Shown: one piece after another, positions 7,766 through 16,005 of the stretch
How positions within the stretch are numbered: the first letter of the stretch is position 1
Layout of the letters: each line of letters starts with the position of its first letter
Position numbers and translations under genes: made by a program
The notes under the pieces: model-generated
What the model saw: the letters and a program-made list of their open reading frames with translations, nothing else
Databases searched by the model: none
Told to the model about the DNA's origin: nothing
NCBI RefSeq assembly: GCF_000194945.1
Contig: NZ_GL878507.1
Span: forward strand, 124,001-188,000
Reading direction: 5' to 3'
DNA: 64,000 bases
Origin: Streptococcus sanguinis SK1 = NCTC 7863
GTDB taxonomy: Bacteria; Bacillota; Bacilli; Lactobacillales; Streptococcaceae

Positions 7766-9746
7766 ACTGGCTTTGTCCAATCTGGTTAAAAATCGCAGTT
7801 TGTATTATCCATTTGCTTTGGCGACGGTACTTGCAACAGCGATTTTGTATAGTTTTGTCTCACTGGCTCATAGCCCCAACATGGAGACCTCTTATGGTGG
7901 TTCGGCAGCTCGCATGACCTTGCAGTTTGGTATCCATGTCATTCAGATTGCCGTCCTTATCCTCATTACCTATGCTAATAGCTTCGTCATGAAAAACCGC
8001 TCCCGAGAGTTGGGAGTCTATAGTCTGCTGGGCATGGAGAAAAAGCATCTGTTAGTCATGACCTTCTTTGAGCTCTGTGTCTTTTATCTGGTTACAGTTG
8101 GTCTGGGAGTCTTGTCTGGCCTAGCTTTAGATAAGATGCTCTATGCAGTTCTTTTGAAATTGATGGGAATGCCGGCAGTTCTTGCCTCGACCTTCCAATG
8201 GAAGAACGTCTGGATGACTCTAGCTAGTCTGGGTGTCGCTTTTGCGGTAATTTTGTTGCTCAACTCTACGCGTCTTCTACGCTATAGCTCTCTTAACCTA
8301 ATGAAAGAAAAGAAAGCAGGCGAGAAGAAGGGACGCTTCCTTTTTCTGCAAACCTTGCTGGGGCTCCTGCTCATGGGTGTGGCTTATTATATGGCTTTGA
8401 CCGTTACCAAGCCCGTCGCTGCTATCGGCAATTTCTTTATAGCTGTGGTCATGGTTATCATCGCAACCTATCTGCTTTTTAATGCAGGTTCAATTACACT
8501 ATTGAAATTTCTCAAAAAGCGCAAAGGCTACTACTATAAAACGCAGAATTTCATTTCTGTTTCCAATCTCATCTCGCGGATGCGTAAAAATGCAGCAGGA
8601 TTGGCAACTATCTCCATTCTATCTACCATGCTCTTAGTGACTCTGGTTGGTACAATCAATATCTATGTTGGAGGTCAGGATTATATTACTACCTTGCATC
8701 CAAAGGATTACAATGTCAGCGTCGTCTTGCCGAAATCGACCGATCAGAAGGAGGCTCTGTTAGACAAGGTTCAGCAAGTGGCTCAGGACACAGGTCTGAA
8801 GAAGCCAAGCTATACTACCTATCTCTACCAATCAGCCTTCATCACGAAACTGGCTGGTAATGATGTGACAGTTCCAATGCAAAGAGAGCTAGAGTCAGAT
8901 ACAAGTATCTTGACCAAGTCTGCTGGCACGATTACGGTCATCAATCGTCAGGATTATGAAAAAATGACAGGGGAAAAGATAGACCTGGCAGACGATGAAA
9001 CTCTTGTCTATGGAAAAAATATTTCCTTAAATAAGGACAAGCCTCTTCGAGTGAATGGCAAGGACTGGAAGATTAAGCAGCTTTTATCGTCGAATTTCAC
9101 GCATGGGGAAATTCCTAATCCAAACGATGTGACCATGGAGCAGGGTCTCTATATGGTGGTCAATGATAACAAAGAGGTTAATCTCGATGTGGATCATTAC
9201 TACTACATTGGAGTTGCTTCAGAGACTAAGGGAAGTAAAAAGTTTGTCGAGCAAGTCCAACTGGGGTTGAGGGACACTTTGGATCAGGAACAAGCTCAAG
9301 ATGGTAGCTTCGCAATGGCTAGTGACCGTTATAGTTCAGAAAAGAGCTATCAAGAACTTACTGGAACCTTGCTCTTCATCGGTGTCTTCCTCTCGGTTAT
9401 CTTCCTCCTAGGAGCTGTTCTAGTAATTTACTACAAGCAAATCTCTGAAGGATATGAAGACCGAGATGGCTTTATCATCTTGCAAAAAGTTGGTTTAGAT
9501 GAAAAGCAGACTAGAAGTACCATTCGCAAGCAGATTTTGACTGTTTTCTTCCTACCTCTCATCTTTGCTTTTCTACATGTAGCAGCGGTCTTTCACATGT
9601 TGCGCTTGATAGTTGCCCTACTAGGTGTGACCAATCTTCCTCTTTTGATTCAGACAACACTTGCAACTTGCGGAGTCTTCCTCCTGACCTATATTTTAGT
9701 TTTCTTACTGACTTCACGCAGTTACCGCAAGATTGTCGCCCGCTAA
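7746..9746 (+). CDS. BceB/NsrP-type ABC exporter permease, copy 1
   Basis: The 666-residue FtsX-domain permease has about ten transmembrane helices. A large extracytoplasmic domain lies roughly at residues 310-525, between helices 7 and 8, the BceB hallmark and presumed ligand-contact region. Start ATG 7746 (MFKLTSKLALSNLVKN) follows GTGAGGTGGG and lies within the end of the ATPase gene. The C-terminal motif YKQISEGYEDRDGFIILQKVGLDEKQ is cut at 20 residues here as YKQISEGYEDRDGFIILQKV. This region and the N-terminus match copy 2, while the extracytoplasmic domain is strongly diverged, suggesting that the two exporters recognise different ligands. Confidence 0.9.
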   Translation: MFKLTSKLALSNLVKNRSLYYPFALATVLATAILYSFVSLAHSPNMETSYGGSAARMTLQFGIHVIQIAVLILITYANSFVMKNRSRELGVYSLLGMEKKHLLVMTFFELCVFYLVTVGLGVLSGLALDKMLYAVLLKLMGMPAVLASTFQWKNVWMTLASLGVAFAVILLLNSTRLLRYSSLNLMKEKKAGEKKGRFLFLQTLLGLLLMGVAYYMALTVTKPVAAIGNFFIAVVMVIIATYLLFNAGSITLLKFLKKRKGYYYKTQNFISVSNLISRMRKNAAGLATISILSTMLLVTLVGTINIYVGGQDYITTLHPKDYNVSVVLPKSTDQKEALLDKVQQVAQDTGLKKPSYTTYLYQSAFITKLAGNDVTVPMQRELESDTSILTKSAGTITVINRQDYEKMTGEKIDLADDETLVYGKNISLNKDKPLRVNGKDWKIKQLLSSNFTHGEIPNPNDVTMEQGLYMVVNDNKEVNLDVDHYYYIGVASETKGSKKFVEQVQLGLRDTLDQEQAQDGSFAMASDRYSSEKSYQELTGTLLFIGVFLSVIFLLGAVLVIYYKQISEGYEDRDGFIILQKVGLDEKQTRSTIRKQILTVFFLPLIFAFLHVAAVFHMLRLIVALLGVTNLPLLIQTTLATCGVFLLTYILVFLLTSRSYRKIVAR

Positions 9747-9750
9747 GAGC

Positions 9751-9780
9751 AAATCCCTGACCTCTGGTCGGGGATTTTTT
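9751..9780 (+). terminator. intrinsic terminator after exporter 1
   Basis: AAATCCCTGACC-tct-GGTCGGGGATTT followed by a T run, five bases after the permease stop. Confidence 0.8.
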
Positions 9781-9896
9781 GATGTCTGGATTTTTACCTC
9801 TCATCTCCCTCATTTTACCGCTTGTCCAAAAAGCCGAGATTTTTCAAAAAAGACTTGCTATCATAGTCTCAGAAGTAAAGAAAAGGAGAAAAGATC

Positions 9897-10763
9897 ATGT
9901 TAGTAGAAACGAAAAATCTTAGCAAGGTTTATGGCGATAAGGTGGCAGTTAATGATCTGAATATTCAGATTGAGAGAGGTAGTTTTACAGCTATTCTAGG
10001 CCCTAATGGCGCAGGCAAGTCTACGACTATCCAGATGCTGATAGGTCTCTTGCGGCCGACATCCGGGCAGATTTGCTATGCTGAAAAGCTTAAGTTGGGT
10101 GTGGTTTTCCAAAACAGTGTGTTGGACGCCCGGCTGACAGTTTTGGAAAATCTGACTATCAGAGCCAAGCAGTACAAGGAGATGCCGACAGGTAGAATCG
10201 AGCGCTTGGTCTCTCAGCTGGGCTTGTCAGCCTTTGCCAAGCAGCCTTATGGGACACTTTCTGGCGGCCAAAAGCGCCGGGTGGACATTGCTCGAGCCCT
10301 TCTCAACAGTCCCGACCTGCTTTTTCTAGATGAACCTACGACAGGACTGGACATTCAGACTCGGGAGAGTATTTGGAGCCTGCTCAAGCAAATTCAGAAA
10401 GAAGAGCAGATGACCATTGTCTTGACAACCCACTATCTCAATGAAGCTGATGATGCAGATAAGATCTATATCGTAGATCATGGTCAGGTCATTGCCCAAG
10501 GCTCTGCAGACCAGATTAAGGGAAACTATGCCCGCAATGTCTTACGGATTTTAAGTCAAGATGCAGCAGGTTTAGAGAAAAGCTTGCCAAGAGGCTGCGC
10601 TTGGGAGCAAGTCAAGGAAGGGAAATTTATCCTCCACCCTAAAACGACTCAAGAAGCTCTGACCTTATTGGCTCAGGCTGGTCCCTATATCGAACAATTT
10701 GAATTCCAACCCGGAACCATGGACGATGCCTTTATGGCACTGACAGGAAGAGAGGTACGCTAA
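9897..10763 (+). CDS. ABC transporter ATPase (DrrA-like), LytTR-linked
   Basis: The 288-residue ATPase of the ABC-2/DrrA class has Walker A GPNGAGKST, signature SGGQKRRVDIARALL, Walker B LLFLDEPTTGLD and H-loop LTTHYLNEADD. The extra C-terminal domain of about 75 residues is typical of drug- and lipid-type ABC-2 exporters. Start ATG 9897 follows AAAAGGAGAAAAGATC. It is the first gene of a four-gene operon: ATPase, permease, LytTR regulator and DUF3021 membrane protein. The substrate is unknown. Confidence 0.88.
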   Translation: MLVETKNLSKVYGDKVAVNDLNIQIERGSFTAILGPNGAGKSTTIQMLIGLLRPTSGQICYAEKLKLGVVFQNSVLDARLTVLENLTIRAKQYKEMPTGRIERLVSQLGLSAFAKQPYGTLSGGQKRRVDIARALLNSPDLLFLDEPTTGLDIQTRESIWSLLKQIQKEEQMTIVLTTHYLNEADDADKIYIVDHGQVIAQGSADQIKGNYARNVLRILSQDAAGLEKSLPRGCAWEQVKEGKFILHPKTTQEALTLLAQAGPYIEQFEFQPGTMDDAFMALTGREVR

Positions 10764-10764
10764 T

Positions 10765-11610
10765 ATGCTCGCTTTGATTAAACGCAATTTTTTACTTTAT
10801 TTTCGCAACCGCAGTGGGGTAATTTTGTCCCTCTTTGGAGCCATTATTCCCTTTGTGCTTTATATCGTTTTTTTGAAAAGTAATTCTGGAGGCTATTCCA
10901 GCCAGCTGATGGACTTGTGGCTGATTGGCGGCGTGTTGGCAGTTACAGCATTAACAACCACATTGGCAGCTTTCTCACGGCAGGTCGAAGACCGGGAGCG
11001 GATGGTAACAGACGATCTTTTTATCACGGATTTAGGACCGTGGGGCTTGCAGCTTAGTTATCTTGTCAGCTCTATTATTATCGGCTTTTTGATGCAGGTC
11101 ATTATGTTTACCTTTATGCTCAGCTATTTTATGCAGGCGGATAAAATTTCCTTTGAATGGGGAAATCTTTCTTACCTGGTGCTTCTGATGATCTTGAACA
11201 GCCTCTTGGCCACACTGATAAATGCTCTGATTGTTCAACGCTTCAAATCAGTGGATAGTCTAGGTAAATTAGCGACCGTAGTCGGAGCGACCTCTGGTTT
11301 TCTAGTGGGTACCTATATCCCCATTGGAACCTTGCCGAATATGGCGCAAAACCTGATGAAGCTTACGCCTTCTAACTACATGGCATCTCTTTTCAGACAG
11401 CTTCTCATGAAGGAAAGTCTAGCAGACACTTTTGCCAATAAGAGCCAGTCACGAGTAGCTTTTGAAAAAACAATGGGAATTCGCATTGAATGGCAGGAGC
11501 TCTTGACAAGGACAGAAACTTTCTATATAGTTGGAATAGTTTTAGTTGCAATAGCGCTTATTTGGATAGTGCAAAATATGATTGTCATCCGCCGGCTGAA
11601 ACTACAATAG
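10765..11610 (+). CDS. ABC-2 type transporter permease
   Basis: The 281-residue protein has about six transmembrane helices and begins MLALIKRNFLLYFRNRSGV, a cytosolic amphipathic start usual for ABC-2 permeases. It follows the ATPase gene after one base. A conserved-looking GTYIPIGTLPN segment lies before the fifth helix. It forms the membrane part of the exporter powered by the upstream ATPase. The substrate is unknown. Confidence 0.85.
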   Translation: MLALIKRNFLLYFRNRSGVILSLFGAIIPFVLYIVFLKSNSGGYSSQLMDLWLIGGVLAVTALTTTLAAFSRQVEDRERMVTDDLFITDLGPWGLQLSYLVSSIIIGFLMQVIMFTFMLSYFMQADKISFEWGNLSYLVLLMILNSLLATLINALIVQRFKSVDSLGKLATVVGATSGFLVGTYIPIGTLPNMAQNLMKLTPSNYMASLFRQLLMKESLADTFANKSQSRVAFEKTMGIRIEWQELLTRTETFYIVGIVLVAIALIWIVQNMIVIRRLKLQ

Positions 11611-11632
11611 AATGTGAATAGGGAGCTTCCTC

Positions 11633-12088
11633 TTGCAAGCAAAATTTGAAACAGATCCAACCATTTCATCCAAGGATCCGCTGGTTGTGGTCAAGGCAGA
11701 CCAGCTAGCGGCAGAAGCCAAGGCCATCTTAGATTATTTAGAGCAGTACAAGGCTGGGCCAAGTGGTGTCCTGCCTATCAAGTCGGACGATAAGCTTATC
11801 ATGCTGAAGACTGAAGATATTATCCTAGCAGACATCAACCAGACAACTTTGATGATTTACAGCAGAGAAGGCATTTATCAGACGACAGAGACCTTGACTC
11901 GCTTTCAGCAGCGGATTAGCAGCTCGAACTTTATCCAGGTTTCCCGGCATGCTGTCATCAATATTGACCATTTGGAGTCTTTGTCTGACAGCTTTTCTGG
12001 CAATATGACGGCCAAGCTGACCAATCAAATCAAGACCGAAGTCAGCCGTCGCTATGTCAAACTCTTAATGGAATATCTGGGAATCTAG
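11633..12088 (+). CDS. LytTR-type transcriptional regulator
   Basis: This 151-residue protein starts at TTG 11633, with GGGAGC upstream; the first ATG would remove a third of the protein. The C-terminal two-thirds is a LytTR DNA-binding domain (EDIILADINQTTLMIYS, then FIQVSRHAVINIDHLES and LTNQIKTEVSRRYVKLL). There is no receiver domain, so it is a one-component regulator. LytTR proteins of this length usually sit next to a DUF3021 membrane protein that inhibits them, as here (next gene). It likely controls this ABC operon. Confidence 0.85.
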   Translation: MQAKFETDPTISSKDPLVVVKADQLAAEAKAILDYLEQYKAGPSGVLPIKSDDKLIMLKTEDIILADINQTTLMIYSREGIYQTTETLTRFQQRISSSNFIQVSRHAVINIDHLESLSDSFSGNMTAKLTNQIKTEVSRRYVKLLMEYLGI

Positions 12089-12098
12089 GAGGTAAGTG

Positions 12099-12515
12099 AT
12101 GAGTATAAAAAAATGTCTACACGCTATATTGATGGGCATCCAGAGGGGGAGTGCAGTCTATCTGATTGTCCTTGCTCTCTCTATTCAAAAAAATCCGCCC
12201 ACAACAAGTAATATCGTCAGTGTCATAGTGATGAGCGGTTTGATTGGGATCATCAGTTCAATGTTAAAAACTGTTGAAGACCGCTTCTCTTTTTCAGTCT
12301 CGATGTTACTGCATTTTGTCGCAGTCGCAGTCTTAGTATGCTGTTTCATGGTCTACAATAACTGGGGATTTTTAATTGCCAACTGGCATTTCTGGCTAGA
12401 TTTTATTCTGATTTATCTCTTTGTATGGCTCTTTCTTTACTTGGATACAAATCTTAAGACCAAGAAGATTAATAGTGCCCTAGCTAAGCGCAGAAAGGAA
12501 AAAGAACTAAGATAG
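12099..12515 (+). CDS. DUF3021 membrane protein
   Basis: The 138-residue protein has four predicted transmembrane helices and a basic C-terminal tail (AKRRKEKELR). Start ATG 12099 follows AGGAGGT at good spacing. Pairing with a LytTR regulator is the typical DUF3021 context; in streptococci such pairs act as regulator plus membrane-bound inhibitor. It ends the operon, followed by a strong terminator. Confidence 0.8.
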   Translation: MSIKKCLHAILMGIQRGSAVYLIVLALSIQKNPPTTSNIVSVIVMSGLIGIISSMLKTVEDRFSFSVSMLLHFVAVAVLVCCFMVYNNWGFLIANWHFWLDFILIYLFVWLFLYLDTNLKTKKINSALAKRRKEKELR

Positions 12516-12571
12516 TTCAATGCTAATGAAACTTTCTAGCAAGAATATAATGAAAAATAGTTTGTATGTAT

Positions 12572-12599
12572 AAAAACCACCTCCTGAGGTGGTTTTTTA
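12572..12599 (+). terminator. intrinsic terminator of the LytTR operon
   Basis: ACCACCTC-ct-GAGGTGGT flanked by an A run and TTTTTT. Confidence 0.85.
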
Positions 12600-12678
12600 T
12601 CTGAAGAAGCTCGGAGATTTGCTTTGTGGTATACTAGAGATACAAATAAGTTGATTTTAAAAAAATTCGGAGGTGAAG

Positions 12679-13389
12679 ATGGATAAAATGGTAAATGAAA
12701 AGATTGCATTTTTAAACAAATATACGCTATCGTCTGAAAAGAAAGTGGAGTTTGTAACCGATGAATCAACTATTTTGAATGCTCCTATTCCAGAATATTG
12801 GAAAGTTGCTTTTCTAACTGATAATTTGGAAGATAGAAAATCAGCTATTTTAGGAGAATGGAGAAAATACCTTGCAAGAGAACTAAGCAATACTATTCTT
12901 TATCTACAAACATATCTGACTGACATTGAGCTGATGAGAATTGGAGAAGAGTATTCTATTTTGTATACAATTCTTAGTTACAAGACTCAAAAGACAGCTT
13001 TCTACGAAGGGAAAAATCCACTATCTGAATCAAATTTTGGTAAAAAATTTGATTGTACAGTTGAAAATATAGATAAAACAATTGTAAACTTTTACACAAA
13101 AGTTCATAATGGTTTTTATTACTATCCGAGTAAAACAATGGGTTTGGATAGCGCTGAAAATATCGATTCTATGGCTGACTTTGAATGGGAATATGAAGAC
13201 CAGCTGGAGATGGATTTGACCTCTTGCTACAACTTTTTCAGTAACGGGATGGGGACCTATATCGTTCTGGATTTGACGCAGAATATAGAAACTGGAGCTT
13301 ATCTTTGGTCCACAAAAGAGCTTCCTAAAGGAAACTTAAATTTTTGGGATATCATTGATGAATGGATTATCATTGGACTGGATTTTTAA
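12679..13389 (+). CDS. SUKH/SMI1-KNR4-like immunity protein candidate
   Basis: The 236-residue soluble acidic protein starts at ATG 12679 after GGAGGTGAAG. Its C-terminal part (CYNFFSNGMGTYIVLDL, GAYLWSTKELPKGN, then FWDIIDEWIIIGLDF) has the G-x-G-Y and late W pattern of SMI1/KNR4 (SUKH) immunity proteins, which neutralise polymorphic toxins. No toxin gene is adjacent. The stop codon is followed in frame by about 18 more open codons (KETYVNTVKDG...). The gene is more AT-rich than its neighbours, as is common for mobile immunity genes. The family call is moderate. Confidence 0.6.
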   Translation: MDKMVNEKIAFLNKYTLSSEKKVEFVTDESTILNAPIPEYWKVAFLTDNLEDRKSAILGEWRKYLARELSNTILYLQTYLTDIELMRIGEEYSILYTILSYKTQKTAFYEGKNPLSESNFGKKFDCTVENIDKTIVNFYTKVHNGFYYYPSKTMGLDSAENIDSMADFEWEYEDQLEMDLTSCYNFFSNGMGTYIVLDLTQNIETGAYLWSTKELPKGNLNFWDIIDEWIIIGLDF

Positions 13390-13466
13390 AAAGAAACTTA
13401 TGTCAATACGGTTAAAGATGGGCAAGATTTACCAGCTGCAATTTAGTGAGCTAGAAAGAGGATAAT

Positions 13467-13988
13467 ATGGAAAAACAGATTAATGAGAAAGTGATGGAAA
13501 TCGCACTGAGTGTCCATAAGACTATACCTGTAGCTTGGGAAAATCTTTTTATTAATATTACCTTGGCTTTTGATGGTGGCGAAGTCTACTATTTCTTTAA
13601 CGAAGAAGTAAAAAGTGACTATATCTATAATCTCTATATTCCCAAGAAGTATGAGTTGCCTAATTCAGAATTTAGAGAAAATGAAAGACGCACCTTCAAA
13701 TTAGCTTGGGAATTGAGGGAAATCTTTAAAAATGAAGAGCAAGCTTTATGGACAACATGTGTTATAAAGATTATTGGTACAAAATTGACTGCTACATTTG
13801 ACTACGCACCCTGGTTCGAGAGTGGGTTTACCTCAGGCCAACAAATGAACTTCTTTGAGTACAAACACCTCGGCAAGCAACCGGCTAACGAAAAAGAACT
13901 AGAACAGTTCAAGGCCATGGAAGCCTTTCAAAGAAAGTACAAAAGTACAATAGTAAATAAAAGATTATCTCTTGTACTATATCAATAA
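13467..13988 (+). CDS. YezG-family (DUF600) immunity protein
   Basis: The 173-residue protein starts at ATG 13467 after AAGAGGATAAT. It matches the YezG/DUF600 layout: an N-terminal helix (MEKQINEKVMEIALSVHKTI), then VAWENLFINITLAFDGGEVY, a Y-N-L-Y-IP segment, and near the end TFDYAPWFESGF and FFEYKHLG. YezG proteins are antitoxins of LXG or WXG-linked polymorphic toxins. With the preceding gene this makes an immunity pair without a visible toxin. The last 20 residues (VNKRLSLVLYQ) do not look like the family and may be a shifted or replaced tail. Confidence 0.75.
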   Translation: MEKQINEKVMEIALSVHKTIPVAWENLFINITLAFDGGEVYYFFNEEVKSDYIYNLYIPKKYELPNSEFRENERRTFKLAWELREIFKNEEQALWTTCVIKIIGTKLTATFDYAPWFESGFTSGQQMNFFEYKHLGKQPANEKELEQFKAMEAFQRKYKSTIVNKRLSLVLYQ

Positions 13989-13997
13989 AACAAAAAA

Positions 13998-14051
13998 GAC
14001 AAACTTAGAACTAGTTTGTCAGAAATTTAAAGCTAGGACTAACCTAGCTTT
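13998..14051. terminator. double hairpin terminator between convergent genes
   Basis: There are two perfect hairpins: GACAAACT-tagaact-AGTTTGTC (13998-14020) and AAAGCTAGG-actaa-CCTAGCTTT (14029-14051) followed by ATTTTAT. They lie between convergent genes. Confidence 0.8.
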
Positions 14052-14060
14052 ATTTTATAG

Positions 14061-15056
14061 TCATTTACACTCCCAATCTGATATGAGGGAAGTGGTTGTA
14101 GAGATAGTCAAAGGTTGACTGGAGTTTGGTATCTGTTGTTTTACCAATGTTCTTAATAGGCATTTGGTATCTGTTGTTTTACCAATGTTCTTAATAGGCA
14201 TTTGGTATTTCTTTTGATTGTTTCGAACAGCAACTAAGGTTGAGTTTCTGTTTGAAGCAACGAAGCCGCGATGCATGGTGAGAATATGGTGGTAGAGATG
14301 GACGACCTGTTTGAGATCAATTGCTTTGAAACCTCGATAGTAGGTAATGAGATGGTCTTTATAAACAGCAATTTTCAGCACATCATCGTGGAAAGACGCT
14401 TGCTCCAGCAGGATATTGAGATTGTCCTTGGCCTCTGGATAGGCTGCATAGATTTCTTCGTAGGCAGCGATATTTTTCTTGCGGCCGATAATTCCTATAA
14501 CGACAAAGAGAACACTTAGTCCAATCAAAAACAGAATGTAGAACATGAATGCAAGATTGTCAGATTCAAATTCAGTGATAGAGATATAGGAGCTGCTTGA
14601 CATTACTGTGATGACTTCGGGATTGTCTGCTAGGAGACCGCGAACGAGGCTGCCATAATTAGAGATATATCCCTGATTTTTCTTAGGGGAATTAGCATTA
14701 ACGTAGGAACCAACGATTCGGACAGGATTTTTTTCCAGCTCGCCCTTTTTCTCTTTTTCCAAGAGCTGGGCAATCTGCTTGTCCCCTTTTTTAGCCTGCA
14801 GACCAACATATCCGTCTTGGTAGGCAACCAGCCAAACTTGGGTATTATCTTCTACTTCAATCAGAGCCTCTGGGAAAATATATGACACTTCAGCATAGAC
14901 TGCTGAATCTGCTCCAGACTCGCTATTTCGGTCATAGGCAGTCTTAGTGTTGACCTTTTGGTATTGGATAAAGCCCATTACTGCAGCAACAACTAGAAAA
15001 ATAAGAGAAATTACCAGTAGGGCGATGGTACCCTGGTTTCGTCTTTCCTTGAGCAT
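14061..15056 (-). CDS. two-helix membrane protein with altered C-terminus
   Basis: The 331-residue protein starts at ATG 15056 after TTGGAGGTTGAGC. A cytosolic start is followed by a helix (about 12-32), an extracytoplasmic domain of about 130 residues (pro-TYVNANSPKK region), a second helix near residue 170-190, and a cytosolic tail with HRGFVASNRNSTLVAV resembling a YcxB/PH-like fold. A 38-bp tandem duplication at 14125-14200 shifts the frame. Removing one copy restores a tail reading TKLQSTFDYLYNHFPHIRLG and a stop at 14065-14067. The present last 35 or so residues are therefore not ancestral. Function unknown. Confidence 0.65.
   Translation of the reverse strand: MLKERRNQGTIALLVISLIFLVVAAVMGFIQYQKVNTKTAYDRNSESGADSAVYAEVSYIFPEALIEVEDNTQVWLVAYQDGYVGLQAKKGDKQIAQLLEKEKKGELEKNPVRIVGSYVNANSPKKNQGYISNYGSLVRGLLADNPEVITVMSSSSYISITEFESDNLAFMFYILFLIGLSVLFVVIGIIGRKKNIAAYEEIYAAYPEAKDNLNILLEQASFHDDVLKIAVYKDHLITYYRGFKAIDLKQVVHLYHHILTMHRGFVASNRNSTLVAVRNNQKKYQMPIKNIGKTTDTKCLLRTLVKQQIPNSSQPLTISTTTSLISDWECK
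14125..14200. repeat. perfect 38-bp tandem duplication inside a gene
   Basis: Units 14125-14162 and 14163-14200 are identical, each beginning TTTGGTATCTGTTG, and are followed by the first nine bases of a partial third copy. Thirty-eight is not a multiple of three, so the duplication changes the reading frame of the host gene. Confidence 0.95.
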
Positions 15057-15133
15057 AGCTCAACCTCCAAAATAAAATCTAAAAAATAATTTGATTAGCA
15101 AACTATCTTTTTTGTATAGTATAACATAAATGC

Positions 15134-15190
15134 TTGACAAGTGGCAAGATTGTGTTAAAATATGAATGAACATAAAAACGAATTCATTCA
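15134..15190 (+). promoter_or_regulatory. tetR promoter and operator 1
   Basis: -35 TTGACA is at 15134-15139 and -10 TAAAAT at 15156-15161. The inverted repeat TGAATGAA-N12-TTCATTCA at 15163-15190 begins at once after the -10. This placement indicates autorepression by the TetR protein encoded next. Confidence 0.85.
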
Positions 15191-15206
15191 CAAAAGAGGC
15201 GTGGAA

Positions 15207-15773
15207 ATGGATAAAAAAAATGAGCTCCTGGCTGCGGCTAGAGAAGTCTTTGCAGAAAAAGGCTATAAGGCAGCTGGAATTTCTGATATTGCTAAGAGAA
15301 GCCAGATGGCTGTTGGATCCTTTTATAAGTATTATGAGTCCAAGGAAGCCATCTTCTTGGAGGTTTATATAGCTGAAAATAGCCGTATACGTGAGGAAAC
15401 CATGCGACGTGTGGATTGGCAGGGCGAGCCCGAGGCAATCGTTGAACAGCTTTTTGCAGTCACTTTTGAGTTGATTTCACCCAATAAAATTCTGGCTGAG
15501 TGGAACAAGCCGGGCATTTCTCAGATTCTGCATGATTACTATAATCAGGATTCCGGACGAGCGTCCAACGCTTTTCATCAGTTTCTGATTCAGACCTTCA
15601 GCCAGCGCCTGCAGGAAGAGGGCTTTTCGAAGGAGAAAATAGCTGAGATTATGAAGGTTTATGACTTGATTTACTACATAGACATGCATGTCACAGAGCA
15701 GGAATTTTCAGGCTACTTCGATAGTCTTGAGACTTTAGTGAAATATTTTGTTAAGGGGATTTTTTCCAAATAG
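15207..15773 (+). CDS. TetR-family transcriptional repressor
   Basis: The 188-residue protein starts at ATG 15207 after GAGGCGTGGAA. It has an N-terminal helix-turn-helix (LLAAAREVFAEKGYKAAGIS, then DIAKRSQMAVGSFYKYYESK) and a helical ligand-binding domain with no recognisable ligand motif. The upstream in-frame ATG at 15162 overlaps the operator and is unlikely to be the start. Three identical-arm operators (15163, 15802, 15932) flank it, so it probably represses itself and the downstream membrane protein/NrdI-like unit. Confidence 0.88.
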   Translation: MDKKNELLAAAREVFAEKGYKAAGISDIAKRSQMAVGSFYKYYESKEAIFLEVYIAENSRIREETMRRVDWQGEPEAIVEQLFAVTFELISPNKILAEWNKPGISQILHDYYNQDSGRASNAFHQFLIQTFSQRLQEEGFSKEKIAEIMKVYDLIYYIDMHVTEQEFSGYFDSLETLVKYFVKGIFSK

Positions 15774-15801
15774 AGGAAATTCCTTTTCTTAGAAGCCGAA
15801 A

Positions 15802-15829
15802 TGAATGAATGTTAAAAAGTATTCATTCA
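15802..15829 (+). promoter_or_regulatory. TetR operator 2
   Basis: TGAATGAA-N12-TTCATTCA, the same arms and spacing as operator 1, 28 bp downstream of the tetR stop. Confidence 0.8.
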
Positions 15830-15834
15830 TCAAC

Positions 15835-15901
15835 AAAGGAGGTGATGTCTTATGTAGTGCGAATAGGAATTGGAAGGTATTCAAGAAATGTGATTGGATA
15901 A
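15835..15901 (+). other. perfect Shine-Dalgarno followed by an ATG-TAG start-stop
   Basis: AAAGGAGGTG (15835-15844) lies nine bases before ATG at 15852, which is followed directly by TAG. Another ATG at 15845 opens an 18-codon frame ending at 15901 but lies too close to the Shine-Dalgarno. The element sits between TetR operators 2 and 3. It is either a decayed first gene of the regulated unit or a translated leader. Confidence 0.4.
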
Positions 15902-15931
15902 GTATAAAGTGAATTATTTTTTAGAAGGTTT

Positions 15932-15959
15932 TGAATGAATATTAAGAAGTGTTCATTCA
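15932..15959 (+). promoter_or_regulatory. TetR operator 3
   Basis: TGAATGAA-N12-TTCATTCA again, 46 bp before the membrane-protein start at 16006. Confidence 0.8.
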
Positions 15960-16005
15960 ACAATAGAAAGTGAGGAAAAGAATGAATAAGCAAGGAGGAT
16001 TTGCT

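Noticed and set aside
13390..13446. Open in-frame codons after the SUKH-like gene as a separate toxin remnant
   Set aside because: Only 18 codons (KETYVNTVKDG...); too short to assign to any family.
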